A DNA stretch of 34,586 nt from Bacillota bacterium (GTDB taxonomy: Bacteria; Bacillota; Sulfobacillia; Sulfobacillales; Sulfobacillaceae): the NCBI GenBank assembly GCA_021820485.1, contig JAKADO010000028.1:1-34586 (forward strand), read 5' to 3'. Position numbers and translations under genes: made by a program. Positions 23,901-31,405 of the stretch are shown here, piece after piece. Under the pieces are notes generated by a model. That model saw nothing but the letters and a program-made list of their open reading frames with translations, did no database searches and was not told where the DNA came from. Every line of letters starts with the position of its first letter. Within the stretch, counting starts at the first letter, position 1.

Positions 23901-24839
23901 CTATCCCACGCGAAGACCAATCACCGCCACCAGCACAACCGGCACCAGCGCTTTGATTGCTAGGTCGCGCCGCGTCAGAACACTTACGCTTCCTTCCAGC
24001 GGCGTTGTGACAGTCACCGCCATCGCGGCCAGGGAGGCCGCCGCACAAGGCAGGAACCAGCGGGCTGCATGGATGGATCCCGCCATCGCTAGGCCGAGGG
24101 CGAGAATTTCGTACGCCAGCACAGGCTCCTTCGGGGAACGTTTCAGGGCGTAGCGCCAGAATGCCGGGGTGGTATGCTTGGGCGGCGCGGATGCCCAATC
24201 GGCCTCCATATCCGCAAAGTGGTGCTGCATGACCGAGGCGACGCAGAACACTCCATACCATGTAGCGGCCAGCATCACACGCCCATCCAACCGCGGATCC
24301 GCCGCCAAGCTTCCCAAAACCACTCCGGATGCCATCGCCGGGAATAGAGCCGCCCATTCCCCTATGCCAGCTCGATAGGACAAGCGAAAGGGCGGTAAAC
24401 TGTAGCCTACGGATCCCGCCAGCCCCGCAAGGCCCCATGCCAGGACCGACCAACCCCGCGCCATGGCCATGGCTGATGCATCGATCCCATAGATTATCAC
24501 TGCGCCCATGACCACCAGAAGCATGCCCTTCGGATTCATGAGCCCTTGGTTCAACACCTTGGATCCCCCGGAGATGATGCCAGGCGAGGCCTTATCGGTC
24601 CCCGACTGCCAATCGTAGAGGTCATTGAGGCCGTGAGTAATCAAACCCTGAAGCAAGAGAGCCCCTGCCAGCGCCAGCGCCAACGGCAAAGCCCAATGCG
24701 CGTCGACTCTTCGACGGAAAAAAAATCCGAACAGGATCGTCGGAACACTCCAAATGGACAGCGGGACAATGCGCATCAACTGAACGATGCCGCGCCCGGT
24801 AATCCGAGCCTCCTCCGCCCAGTTAATCGCCAGAGGCAC
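23901..24839 (-). CDS. UbiA-family prenyltransferase
   Basis: An integral membrane enzyme of 312 residues with about eight hydrophobic segments. The first aspartate motif LNDLYDWQSGTDKASPG lies at residues 71-87 (Asp73, Asp76, Asp82) and binds prenyl diphosphate through magnesium; the second, HHFADMEADW, lies near residue 215. UbiA proteins attach isoprenoid chains to aromatic rings, for example in menaquinone, heme O or other lipids. Motif one resembles MenA/UbiA better than heme O synthase, but no menaquinone gene is nearby. The start overlaps pxpA by 17 bp, and the methyltransferase gene follows after about 60 bp, suggesting a prenylated aromatic compound that is then methylated. That pathway is an inference. 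Confidence 0.85.
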   Translation of the reverse strand: MPLAINWAEEARITGRGIVQLMRIVPLSIWSVPTILFGFFFRRRVDAHWALPLALALAGALLLQGLITHGLNDLYDWQSGTDKASPGIISGGSKVLNQGLMNPKGMLLVVMGAVIIYGIDASAMAMARGWSVLAWGLAGLAGSVGYSLPPFRLSYRAGIGEWAALFPAMASGVVLGSLAADPRLDGRVMLAATWYGVFCVASVMQHHFADMEADWASAPPKHTTPAFWRYALKRSPKEPVLAYEILALGLAMAGSIHAARWFLPCAAASLAAMAVTVTTPLEGSVSVLTRRDLAIKALVPVVLVAVIGLRVG

Positions 24840-25608
24840 GGTGCGCCATCACTTCCCGAAGCGGGCGCACAGCCACGCCAGCCGCTTCCAGCGCCTCACG
24901 GAGCCGCTTTGCAAGCACGGCCGCCCCAGGGGTATCTCCATGCACGCAGATGGTATCGGGCTCCACACGCAGCACTGATCCCTCCACCGTGTCGATGGCC
25001 CCCTCAACCACCATCTTGACTGCCCGACGCACCACCTCCTCCGGGTCATGAATGACGGATCCGGTCACCTTACGGGATACCAGCATGCCGTTTTCATGGT
25101 AGGCCCGATCAGCATAGACTTCCCGCGCAATCATCAGGCCGCGTTCGGCAGCAGCCCGCGCCAGCTCGCCCCCGTAGCTCACCAAGATCAGGTGCGGGTC
25201 ATACCCTGCGACGGCCTCAACAATCGCCTCCGCCAATCCGGCGTCTTGCATCGCCAGATTGTTCAGTTGGCCGTGAGGCTTGACATGATCGAGAGTCACC
25301 CCGTGCCTTCGACAAAACGCCGATAAGGCGCCAATTTGATACAAGACGTCGGTTATGGCTTCCTCTCGCGACAACGCCATGTTGCGCCGCCCGAATCCCA
25401 CCAAATCAGGAAATGCTGGATGCGCTCCCACTCCCACCCCCAACGCCTTGGCTCGGGCAACGGTGCGATCCATCACCCGCGGGTCGCCTGCATGGAAACC
25501 GCAGGCGACATTGGCAGAGCTGATGGCGTACAGTACCGCCTCGTCTTCCCCCATGCTCCATGCGCCGAAGCTTTCTCCCATATCGCAATTGATGTCAATA
25601 TATTGCAT
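24823..25608 (-). CDS. pxpA: 5-oxoprolinase subunit A (LamB/YcsF family)
   Basis: PxpA, with PxpB and PxpC, opens 5-oxoproline (pyroglutamate) to glutamate using ATP. The 261-residue protein has the family signatures: IDINCDMGESFGAW (4-17), ANVACGFHAGDP near residue 33, GAHPAFPDLVGFGRR near 60, LDHVKPHGQLNN near 105 and ICVHGDTPGA near 222. Length is normal. The ATG at 25608 has GGGAGAGA four bases upstream and overlaps the pxpC stop by 14 bp. The order B-C-A on one strand is typical of the bacterial pxp cluster. Confidence 0.96.
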   Translation of the reverse strand: MQYIDINCDMGESFGAWSMGEDEAVLYAISSANVACGFHAGDPRVMDRTVARAKALGVGVGAHPAFPDLVGFGRRNMALSREEAITDVLYQIGALSAFCRRHGVTLDHVKPHGQLNNLAMQDAGLAEAIVEAVAGYDPHLILVSYGGELARAAAERGLMIAREVYADRAYHENGMLVSRKVTGSVIHDPEEVVRRAVKMVVEGAIDTVEGSVLRVEPDTICVHGDTPGAAVLAKRLREALEAAGVAVRPLREVMAHRASGD

Positions 25609-26770
25609 CGTTCTCTCCCACCCCTTCTATGCGGCACAAGACTTCGCCTTCCTCGACCAAGTCCCCTTCTGCGCGCGCCTCGCCGAGCACCCCATCGAAG
25701 GGTGCTGTGACATCCGTGGTCCATCCCATGGACTCTACCCGGCGCACCACTTGCCCCTGCCACACCCACTCCCCCGGTCGCGGCAACAAGCGCCCATAGC
25801 CATCCATTCCCCGAACAAGCCCCGTCACCGGTGCGACCAGCGAACGCGGCGCTATTGCCCCTGCAGTTGCCGTAAATTGGGCCTCAAGCACGGCGAGGGC
25901 GGCCCGCGCTTCAGCCAACGACACTTCATAGAAGCCTAGCATGTCGCCAGGGGCGAGTTGGGCCAGCACCGGCCAATCGGCGCGAATGACGTGAGCCAGG
26001 GCGGGATAGCCGCCTAGACTTCCGCGGTTTTTCAACAAGACCAAAAGGTGCCCGCTTGGCGGGCACTCGATGCTGCCGATCGCCATGCCCTCTGACGGCC
26101 AGTCGCCGTGCGGTGCCGCCACTGCTTCGCCTTCCAACCGCAGGCCAATGGCATTGGAGTCTGCCGACACACGAAAGCTTCGCGTCAAGAGTTGGGCCCA
26201 GGAACCGTCCGGGAACCGGTCCGCGCGAACCCCCGGCATGACGCGTATGGCATGGCTGACCCGGACGGTCGTTGCCGGGGCTCGGGCGATCGCGCCGGAC
26301 ATATTGGCGGATTGAATGACGTCTCCTGCACGCAGGGCGCGTCCCTGCATCCCCCCAACTCCGGCCACCAAATCGGTGGCGGCACTGCCCAGCACACGAC
26401 TAGCGGAAATCCCCCCGGGGAAGGACAGATACGCCCGAAAGCCCCATCGTCGAACTCCAAAGCGCAGGCGATCACCGGCCTCGACCCACCGCGACTCCCC
26501 TGGCTCCCAGCGTCCACCGTTCACAGCCAGGCCCAGATCAGCGCCTGCCAATCCCAAGATGCCCTCTTCGACGACCTCCAACTCGGGCCCGAACGCCGTA
26601 ACCTCTAGGGCCGGCATCCCGTCCCCGTTGCCGACCAAGGCATTGGCCCAACGCAGGGCGTACTCATCGAGCGCCCCGCCCACCATCACTCCCCAATGCT
26701 CATAGCCCCATCGTCCCAAGTCCTGCACCACCGTCAAAAGGCCGGGCCGGATGATTCGCACAGCCGTCAT
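25595..26770 (-). CDS. pxpC: 5-oxoprolinase subunit C with a C-terminal lysine-less biotinyl-like domain
   Basis: Residues 1 to about 300 are the PxpC / allophanate hydrolase subunit 2 fold: RIIRPGLLTVVQDLGRWGYE near the start and AYLSFPGGISASRVLGS near 125. Residues about 315-385 form a biotinyl/lipoyl-like domain: SLVAPVTGLVRG, GEWVWQGQVVRRVESMG, then VTAPFDGVLGEARAEGD and VEEGEVLCRIEG. In carrier domains the hairpin carries EAMKM or similar; here it reads ESMGW, so the lysine is glycine and biotin cannot attach there. Ordinary PxpC lacks this domain; urea amidolyase has an active one. The ATG at 26770 has GGGAGGT six bases upstream and overlaps the pxpB stop in ATGA; the frame upstream of it is not coding. 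Confidence 0.93.
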   Translation of the reverse strand: MTAVRIIRPGLLTVVQDLGRWGYEHWGVMVGGALDEYALRWANALVGNGDGMPALEVTAFGPELEVVEEGILGLAGADLGLAVNGGRWEPGESRWVEAGDRLRFGVRRWGFRAYLSFPGGISASRVLGSAATDLVAGVGGMQGRALRAGDVIQSANMSGAIARAPATTVRVSHAIRVMPGVRADRFPDGSWAQLLTRSFRVSADSNAIGLRLEGEAVAAPHGDWPSEGMAIGSIECPPSGHLLVLLKNRGSLGGYPALAHVIRADWPVLAQLAPGDMLGFYEVSLAEARAALAVLEAQFTATAGAIAPRSLVAPVTGLVRGMDGYGRLLPRPGEWVWQGQVVRRVESMGWTTDVTAPFDGVLGEARAEGDLVEEGEVLCRIEGVGENDAIY

Positions 26771-27528
26771 CGCGCGACCTCCCGAATCTGCAACTCTCCC
26801 CGCCGCCTGTCCTCCATCAGCTCCGAATATTCTTCCCACGATACCGCACGAAAGATCAGCGCGTCCCCAGGCCCGTAGACGCTGGGCGGCGTCGCTCGCC
26901 AATCAAACAGAGGCACGGGAGTATGTCCGATCAAATGCCACCCGCCGGGAGTTGCCAATGGGTAAATGCCCGTCTGTGCACCGGCAATGGCCACCGCTCC
27001 GGAGTAGACAGCGGTCCTCGGGACGGCGCGGCGGGGCAGGCGCAGCCGTTCCGGCAACAGACCCGCCAAGGGAAACCCGGGAGCAAAGCCAAGACAATAA
27101 ATGCGATAGGCATGGTTGGCGTGCAAAGAAATCACTTCATCGGCCGTCAGTCCCAACCGCTGGGCGACTGTGACGAGATCTGGTCCCTGCTCGCCACCAT
27201 AATGCACCGGGATCTCGAATGTTCTGCGGGACTCCCCAACGCTTTGGGGATATTGCAAACGACACAACTCCTCGATCAGTGTCTCAGCGCTCGTGCTTGT
27301 GGGATCATATTCAATCAACAGGGTGGCGAATGCCGGCACCAAGCCGACGATCCCTTCAAGCTTGTTCTTTTCGAGTGTGTGGGACACCCGCAAGACCCGA
27401 TCGTTGGCCTCTGGTGTGACAACGCTGCCAAAGTCCAGCAGCAGGGCTGAGTCGCCAGCCAGGCGCACGGCATCCCACAAGGCAACTGACTCCGGCGTCG
27501 ACGTCCTACCCTCAGGCACCTTTCTCAC
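26767..27528 (-). CDS. pxpB: 5-oxoprolinase subunit B
   Basis: This is the allophanate hydrolase subunit 1-like (KipI-like) part of the ATP-dependent 5-oxoprolinase. The 253 residues contain the signature IPVHYGGEQGPDLVTVAQRL near residue 106, YRIYCLGFAPGFPLAGLLPE near 146 and IYPLATPGGWHLIGHTPVPLF near 195. It starts at a GTG at 27528 that lies within the 3' end of the trans-sulfuration gene (17-bp overlap); a GTG three codons later is an alternative. The stop overlaps the start of pxpC in ATGA. B and C form the complex that, with PxpA, hydrolyses pyroglutamate, a damage product of glutamine, glutamate and glutathione. Confidence 0.94.
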   Translation of the reverse strand: MRKVPEGRTSTPESVALWDAVRLAGDSALLLDFGSVVTPEANDRVLRVSHTLEKNKLEGIVGLVPAFATLLIEYDPTSTSAETLIEELCRLQYPQSVGESRRTFEIPVHYGGEQGPDLVTVAQRLGLTADEVISLHANHAYRIYCLGFAPGFPLAGLLPERLRLPRRAVPRTAVYSGAVAIAGAQTGIYPLATPGGWHLIGHTPVPLFDWRATPPSVYGPGDALIFRAVSWEEYSELMEDRRRGELQIREVAR

Positions 27529-28720
27529 CGCCCTTTAGCGCTTGTTCGAAGTCCGCCGTTACGTCTGCGATCTGTTCGATGCCCACCGAGACCCGTACCA
27601 CGCCGTCATCAATCCGAACAGCCTCCTTCTCCTCGCGGCTCAGTTCCCGGTGGGAGGCGACCACCGGATGCGAAATGGTCGTCGCCACATCCCCGAGACT
27701 TGGCACGAACTGCACGTGCTGCAGGCGCGACGCCATGGCCTCGACCGCGGGAAGTCCCCCCCGAAGCCGCATCGACAGAACCGCACCGTATCCTCGTTTA
27801 AGGAGCCGCGCCGCGTGCTGGTGGTCCTCGTGCTCGGAAAGACCCGGGTAATGAACCGCATCAACCTCCGGCCTCGTCGTCAGCCATTGGGCGAGAGACA
27901 GGGCATTCTGGGAGGCTCTCTCCATGCGAAGCGGCAGTGTGCGCGCCCCACGAAACGCCAACCAGGAGGCAAAGGGGTCGGGGGTCAGCCCCATCACGTC
28001 GACGATTTCGCGTGCGGAATCCACGACTGGTCCCGATCCCAGCACCGCGCCGAGAATCAAATCACTATGCCCGCCAATAAACTTGGTCAACGAATGCACC
28101 ACCAGATCCGCTCCCCAATCTAGAGGCGCGGCATGGTACGGCGTGGCGAAGGTGTTGTCCACCAGCACCTTGACCTGTGCCTGGTGGGCTAACGGTATGA
28201 TGGCGTCCAGCGGGCAAACGCGCCCCAAGGGGTTGGAAATGGTTTCGGCGATGAGAAGCCCTCCAAATTGTCGAAACAGTTGGGGAAGCTCATCAAGCTG
28301 GTGGGTATCGATCCAGTGAAAGGTGTATCCCATCGGTTCAAGGATGCGTCGGGCCAGTCCCACGGTGCCGCCGTAAATTTCCCGTGCGACTAAGAGCGCC
28401 CCCGGCCGGGGCAGCAGCGCTAAAATTCCCGCCAACATGGCGCCGGAGCCCGACGCGGTCACCACCGCTCGCGCCGCACCCTCCAACGATGCCAGCAGCT
28501 TCTCCAACGCCTCCGTGGTGGGATTGCCGCTGCGGGTATAGGTAAAGCCTGTTTCATCGCCGGACAGAATGCGATCAACGGTCTCCACGCTGTGATAGGC
28601 ATAGGCGGCGGTCTGAAAAAGAGGCGGGCTGGCCGAATTCTTGGGCCAGTCAATGTCTGGCATATGCACGGCCCGGGTCTCAATGTCGATGGGAATCGCC
28701 CCCTCATGGTTTCTTCCCAT
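27512..28720 (-). CDS. Trans-sulfuration PLP enzyme (cystathionine gamma-lyase / methionine gamma-lyase-like)
   Basis: A cytoplasmic PLP enzyme of 402 residues in the Cys/Met metabolism family. The signatures are YTRSGNPTTEALEKLLASLE near residue 60, ASGSGAMLAGILAL near 88, KVLVDNTFATPYHAAPLDWG near 183 and the lysine-bearing VVHSLTKFIGGHSD near 208, where Lys holds PLP. The family includes cystathionine gamma-synthase, gamma-lyase, beta-lyase, O-acetylhomoserine sulfhydrylase and methionine gamma-lyase; sequence alone does not decide. The ATG at 28720 follows a TAG directly and has only AGGTG upstream. It leads the pxpB-C-A operon, whose first start overlaps it. The pairing with 5-oxoprolinase suggests thiol or glutathione turnover, which is an inference. 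Confidence 0.9.
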   Translation of the reverse strand: MGRNHEGAIPIDIETRAVHMPDIDWPKNSASPPLFQTAAYAYHSVETVDRILSGDETGFTYTRSGNPTTEALEKLLASLEGAARAVVTASGSGAMLAGILALLPRPGALLVAREIYGGTVGLARRILEPMGYTFHWIDTHQLDELPQLFRQFGGLLIAETISNPLGRVCPLDAIIPLAHQAQVKVLVDNTFATPYHAAPLDWGADLVVHSLTKFIGGHSDLILGAVLGSGPVVDSAREIVDVMGLTPDPFASWLAFRGARTLPLRMERASQNALSLAQWLTTRPEVDAVHYPGLSEHEDHQHAARLLKRGYGAVLSMRLRGGLPAVEAMASRLQHVQFVPSLGDVATTISHPVVASHRELSREEKEAVRIDDGVVRVSVGIEQIADVTADFEQALKGGEKGA

Positions 28721-28850
28721 CTATACCGCTTTTTACCAGGCCCGGCAAGGGCACCTACCCGCCCACATACAAATTGTTGATATCGATCATATGCGCCTTG
28801 CTGAGGCGCGCGCGGCCGCAGAAGGCTCCAGTGGAGACCCCCGTCATGGG
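28721..28850. other. Intergenic region before the trans-sulfuration gene
   Basis: 130 bp between two minus-strand genes. It holds a small hairpin GCCC-TTGCC-GGGC on the minus strand and AT-rich sequence (ATATGATCGATAT) that could be an operator or a -10 region. I see no SAM or T-box riboswitch pattern. Confidence 0.35.
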
Positions 28851-29320
28851 TCACATAATACGATGCGAGACCTCCCGAATTCCACGTCGAAAACCCCGAT
28901 GTTGCCGGTGAGAAATTGTACCCGGCGAATGGCCAAGATGGCGGGTAATCCCGTCGGTGGACCAATCCGCGTAATAGAATAGCCGCAGGCATTCACGGTC
29001 CGCGACTGACAACTGCTGCAACATGTCATGAAAGAGGGACGGCAGCCACACCTCTCGATCCCCTCCCCCCAGCGATGGGGGCATCTCCACGGGTAAAGCA
29101 CGGCGGCGACGCAAGTGCGTGAGGGGAAGCCGCCGCAGCCTGGGGAGAACTCGCGTTCGGGATGTTGGTGATAGAACGTATGCAGCTTCAGAACGGCTTC
29201 TTGGGCTAAATCTTGGGCCAGGTGGTAATCGCCCGTCATCACGTAGGCATAGCGCACGAGACGGTCGCCCCACGTCTCAATCGATGGCGCGATCCAGTTC
29301 CCAGCCTCGTCATGTATCAC
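28851..29320 (-). pseudogene. Sigma-70-family (ECF-like) factor, frameshifted
   Basis: Two frames together encode one sigma factor. The first (from the GTG at 29320, with AAGGGGA six bases upstream) gives region 2: DRLVRYAYVMTGDYHLAQDL followed by AQEAVLKLHTFY. The second gives region 4: LFHDMLQQLSVADRECLRLF, YYADWSTDGITRHLGHSPGT and a basic tail to the stop at 28851. The switch is at a C4 run (minus strand; GGGG at 29142-29145 on plus). One extra C would join the two parts as EFSPRLRRLPLTHLRRRR. As written, the protein would lose region 4 and so the -35 contact. The cause is either a real mutation or a sequencing error. No anti-sigma gene is next to it. Confidence 0.78.
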
Positions 29321-29361
29321 AGCCGTTCCCCTTTTTGGCAGGAACACCTATGGGACGACAA

Positions 29362-29390
29362 ATGTTAGAGGCGGATGCAACTTTTTTCAA
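29362..29390 (-). promoter_or_regulatory. Promoter-like pair upstream of the sigma-factor gene
   Basis: On the minus strand TTGAAA (29390-29385) and TAACAT (29367-29362) are separated by 17 bases, 42 bases ahead of the GTG start. It fits the sigma-A consensus well and suggests that the broken gene is still transcribed. Confidence 0.6.
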
Positions 29391-29408
29391 GAAGATTCAT
29401 CGACCCAT

Positions 29409-29437
29409 TCGGCGACATGCTACCATACGAATATAAT
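29409..29437 (+). promoter_or_regulatory. Possible promoter of niaR
   Basis: A perfect TATAAT at 29432-29437 stands 46 bases ahead of the niaR start. The matching -35 is weak (around TTCGGC, 17-18 bases upstream). Confidence 0.5.
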
Positions 29438-29483
29438 CACCGATCGGCCAACCCTACGCGACATGAAAAAGGGGGTTTTTCCC

Positions 29484-30002
29484 ATGAACGACCGGCAATC
29501 CCGGCAGGAGCAACTGCTGACACTTCTGCGAGAATCGGGTGAGCCTCTCAGGGGAGAAGACCTGGCGTTGGTCTGCGGTGTCACGCGCCAAATCATCGTG
29601 CATGAAATCGCCCTCTTGCGAGCGGCCGGAATTCCTATTGTCTCGACTCCTCGGGGTTACCGCTTGGAGCGGACGGCAGCGGCCCATCAGCAAACCGTGA
29701 TCGCTGTCCGACACCGCCCCGAGCAGACGGCGGCCGAACTCTACACGCTCGTTGACCACGGAATCGTAGTGGACAATGTGATTGTGGACCATGCTGTCTA
29801 TGGCGAACTGCGCGGCAACCTGCAGCTCCGGTCGCGCTTGGACGTCGAACAGTTTTTGGCGCAAATCCACGAGGGACGCGCTGCCCTCTTGTCCTCCCTT
29901 ACCGAAGGCTACCATCTGCACACACTGACCTACCAGCGAAAAGCTGACCTGGCCGATGCCATCGCAGCACTGCGCTCCCAATCGATTGACGTCATCGACT
30001 AG
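29484..30002 (+). CDS. niaR: NiaR-type (YrxA) niacin-responsive repressor, HTH plus 3H domain
   Basis: NiaR represses NAD-synthesis and niacin-uptake genes when nicotinic acid is present. The 172-residue protein has an HTH_11 domain (RQEQLLTLLRESGEPLRGED, then GVTRQIIVHEIALLRAAGIP) and a C-terminal 3H domain named for its conserved histidines, seen in VRHRPEQTAAELYTLVDHG, VDHAVYGEL and TEGYHLHTL; these bind metal and niacin. The ATG at 29484 has AAGGGGG eight bases upstream; the ATG seven codons earlier places this site within the coding sequence and is less likely. It stands immediately before a palindrome and an NCS1 permease gene. No nadA, nadB or nadC is in the window. Confidence 0.9.
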   Translation: MNDRQSRQEQLLTLLRESGEPLRGEDLALVCGVTRQIIVHEIALLRAAGIPIVSTPRGYRLERTAAAHQQTVIAVRHRPEQTAAELYTLVDHGIVVDNVIVDHAVYGELRGNLQLRSRLDVEQFLAQIHEGRAALLSSLTEGYHLHTLTYQRKADLADAIAALRSQSIDVID

Positions 30003-30006
30003 AAGG

Positions 30007-30035
30007 TTGCGCGTTCTCTCCGCCTAGTGTATATA
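30007..30035 (+). promoter_or_regulatory. Promoter of the NCS1 permease
   Basis: TTGCGC (30007-30012) and TATATA (30030-30035) are separated by 17 bases. The -10 box lies within a 26-bp palindrome, so a protein bound to the palindrome would stop transcription. The permease start is 33 bases downstream. Confidence 0.65.
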
Positions 30036-30050
30036 CAGTTGTATACACTA
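30025..30050. promoter_or_regulatory. 26-bp palindrome over the permease promoter, likely operator (NiaR candidate)
   Basis: Perfect 9-bp inverted arms TAGTGTATA and TATACACTA flank an 8-bp centre. Read through, it is TGTATATACA-GT-TGTATACA, two TGT...ACA blocks side by side, the general layout I associate with NiaR sites. It covers the -10 box. The niaR gene ends 22 bp upstream, so NiaR is the obvious candidate. Confidence 0.72.
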
Positions 30051-30067
30051 TGAAACGAGGCGTGTCT

Positions 30068-31405
30068 ATGTCGCAATCACCACTACCCCTATATGGCGAA
30101 GCTTCTCTTAAGGTCGAACCCTATGGCGTGGAACCCGTACCCGCCGTGGAACGTCATGGCCGTCCAGGGGGACAATTCACCCTATGGCTGGGGAGCAACT
30201 TGACCATCGCTGACTTTGCGCTCGGGTTTTTCCCCGTGTCGTTGGGACTCTCTTGGCCATGGACCATCGCGTCCCTGGCAATCGGCAATCTGCTGGGCGG
30301 GCTGGCATTGGCTTCCTGCACCGTCATGGGTCCGGAGCTGGGGTTGCCGCAACTCATGATTAGCCGGCGTTTGTTTGGACGCATAGGCGGCCTTGCGCCC
30401 GCATTGCTCAATTACATCAGCACCATTGGCTGGTTCTCGGTCAACAACATATTGGGGTCATTCGGCCTTCAGATTCTCTTTCCGCATTTTGCCTTCTGGC
30501 AAGCCGCAGCAGTCCTCGTAGTAATCCAAGGGCTGCTAGCGGTCTTCGGACATAACTTGATTCATGCCTACGAACGCATCATCTCAATTATTCTTGGCCT
30601 CCTGTTCGCGGTGGTATCGGTGCTGGTCCTGCGCTCTCCCAGCCTACATCGATATCATCCCATTCTCCATTCCCCGCCCTGGGTCTCCTTTGCCCTCGTC
30701 GTGGCCGCGGCGCTCTCCTATCTCGGCAGTTGGGCCCCCTATGCCTCGGACTACAGCCGGTACTTGCCGCCTTCCACTGAACGCCGGCACCTTCTGCGGG
30801 CCAGCTTCTGGGGCGGGTTTCTCGGCTCCCTGTGGCTCGAATTGGTGGGAGTAGGCGTGGCCATTGCGGCCGGCGTGCAAGCAACCAATCCTATCGTCGC
30901 CCTCCATCAGGTCGCCGGGCCGTTTGCCACACTAGCTGTCGGCGCCATCATCCTTGGAGGCACGGCCGCAGACGCATTGAATCTATACTCCAACGCCTTG
31001 GCGGCAGGCGCGTTGCGCATTCGTTTGCCGCGTTGGAGCCTGGCCATTCTCGCCAGCGGGCTGGGGTTAACCTTGAGCCTCTTGGGTTCAGGCGCATTCG
31101 AGCAGTACTATGACAACTTCCTCCTGTTGTTGGGCTATTGGCTCACCCCCTGGCTAGGAGTCATGCTGGCGGATTTCTACCGTCGGCGCGTCCTCGTCCA
31201 GCGCGATTCACCGCCTGCCATAGACAAAGCCGCATCGCTCAGTTTCCTGGTTGGGCTGGGTGTGTCGGTGCCATTCATGTCCTCCACCCTCTATACAGGC
31301 CCAATAGCCCAAGCGCTCCACGGCGCCGACCTCACCTTTTATGTCGGATTCGTGGTCTCCGCCTCAATGTACTGGCTGCTGAGCCGGCCCCGAAAGATTG
31401 CCTAA
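30068..31405 (+). CDS. NCS1-family permease (nucleobase / vitamin : cation symporter)
   Basis: A 445-residue membrane protein of the cytosine/purine/uracil/thiamine/allantoin family, with about twelve hydrophobic segments. Family features are the pre-helix segment FTLWLGSNLTIADFALGFFP, NILGSFGLQILF, and the helix 6 pattern SWAPYASDYSRYLPPST. Members carry cytosine, allantoin, hydantoin, thiamine, pyridoxine or, in yeast, nicotinamide riboside. The ATG at 30068 has GAGG eight bases upstream; an ATG at 30050 lies against the palindrome and lacks a site. Adjacency to niaR and the palindrome over the promoter point to niacin or nicotinamide riboside, an inference. The 3' end overlaps the convergent M20 peptidase gene by 42 bp. 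Confidence 0.88.
   Translation: MSQSPLPLYGEASLKVEPYGVEPVPAVERHGRPGGQFTLWLGSNLTIADFALGFFPVSLGLSWPWTIASLAIGNLLGGLALASCTVMGPELGLPQLMISRRLFGRIGGLAPALLNYISTIGWFSVNNILGSFGLQILFPHFAFWQAAAVLVVIQGLLAVFGHNLIHAYERIISIILGLLFAVVSVLVLRSPSLHRYHPILHSPPWVSFALVVAAALSYLGSWAPYASDYSRYLPPSTERRHLLRASFWGGFLGSLWLELVGVGVAIAAGVQATNPIVALHQVAGPFATLAVGAIILGGTAADALNLYSNALAAGALRIRLPRWSLAILASGLGLTLSLLGSGAFEQYYDNFLLLLGYWLTPWLGVMLADFYRRRVLVQRDSPPAIDKAASLSFLVGLGVSVPFMSSTLYTGPIAQALHGADLTFYVGFVVSASMYWLLSRPRKIA

Noticed and set aside
24453..24853. Upstream part of the 553-residue methyltransferase frame across ubiA
   Set aside because: Residues before about 23856 are the ubiA gene in another frame; the methyltransferase domain begins near 23841.
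28721..28850. SAM or T-box riboswitch before the sulfur-metabolism gene
   Set aside because: The region has no kink-turn pattern, T-box motif or terminator; only a small GC hairpin is visible.
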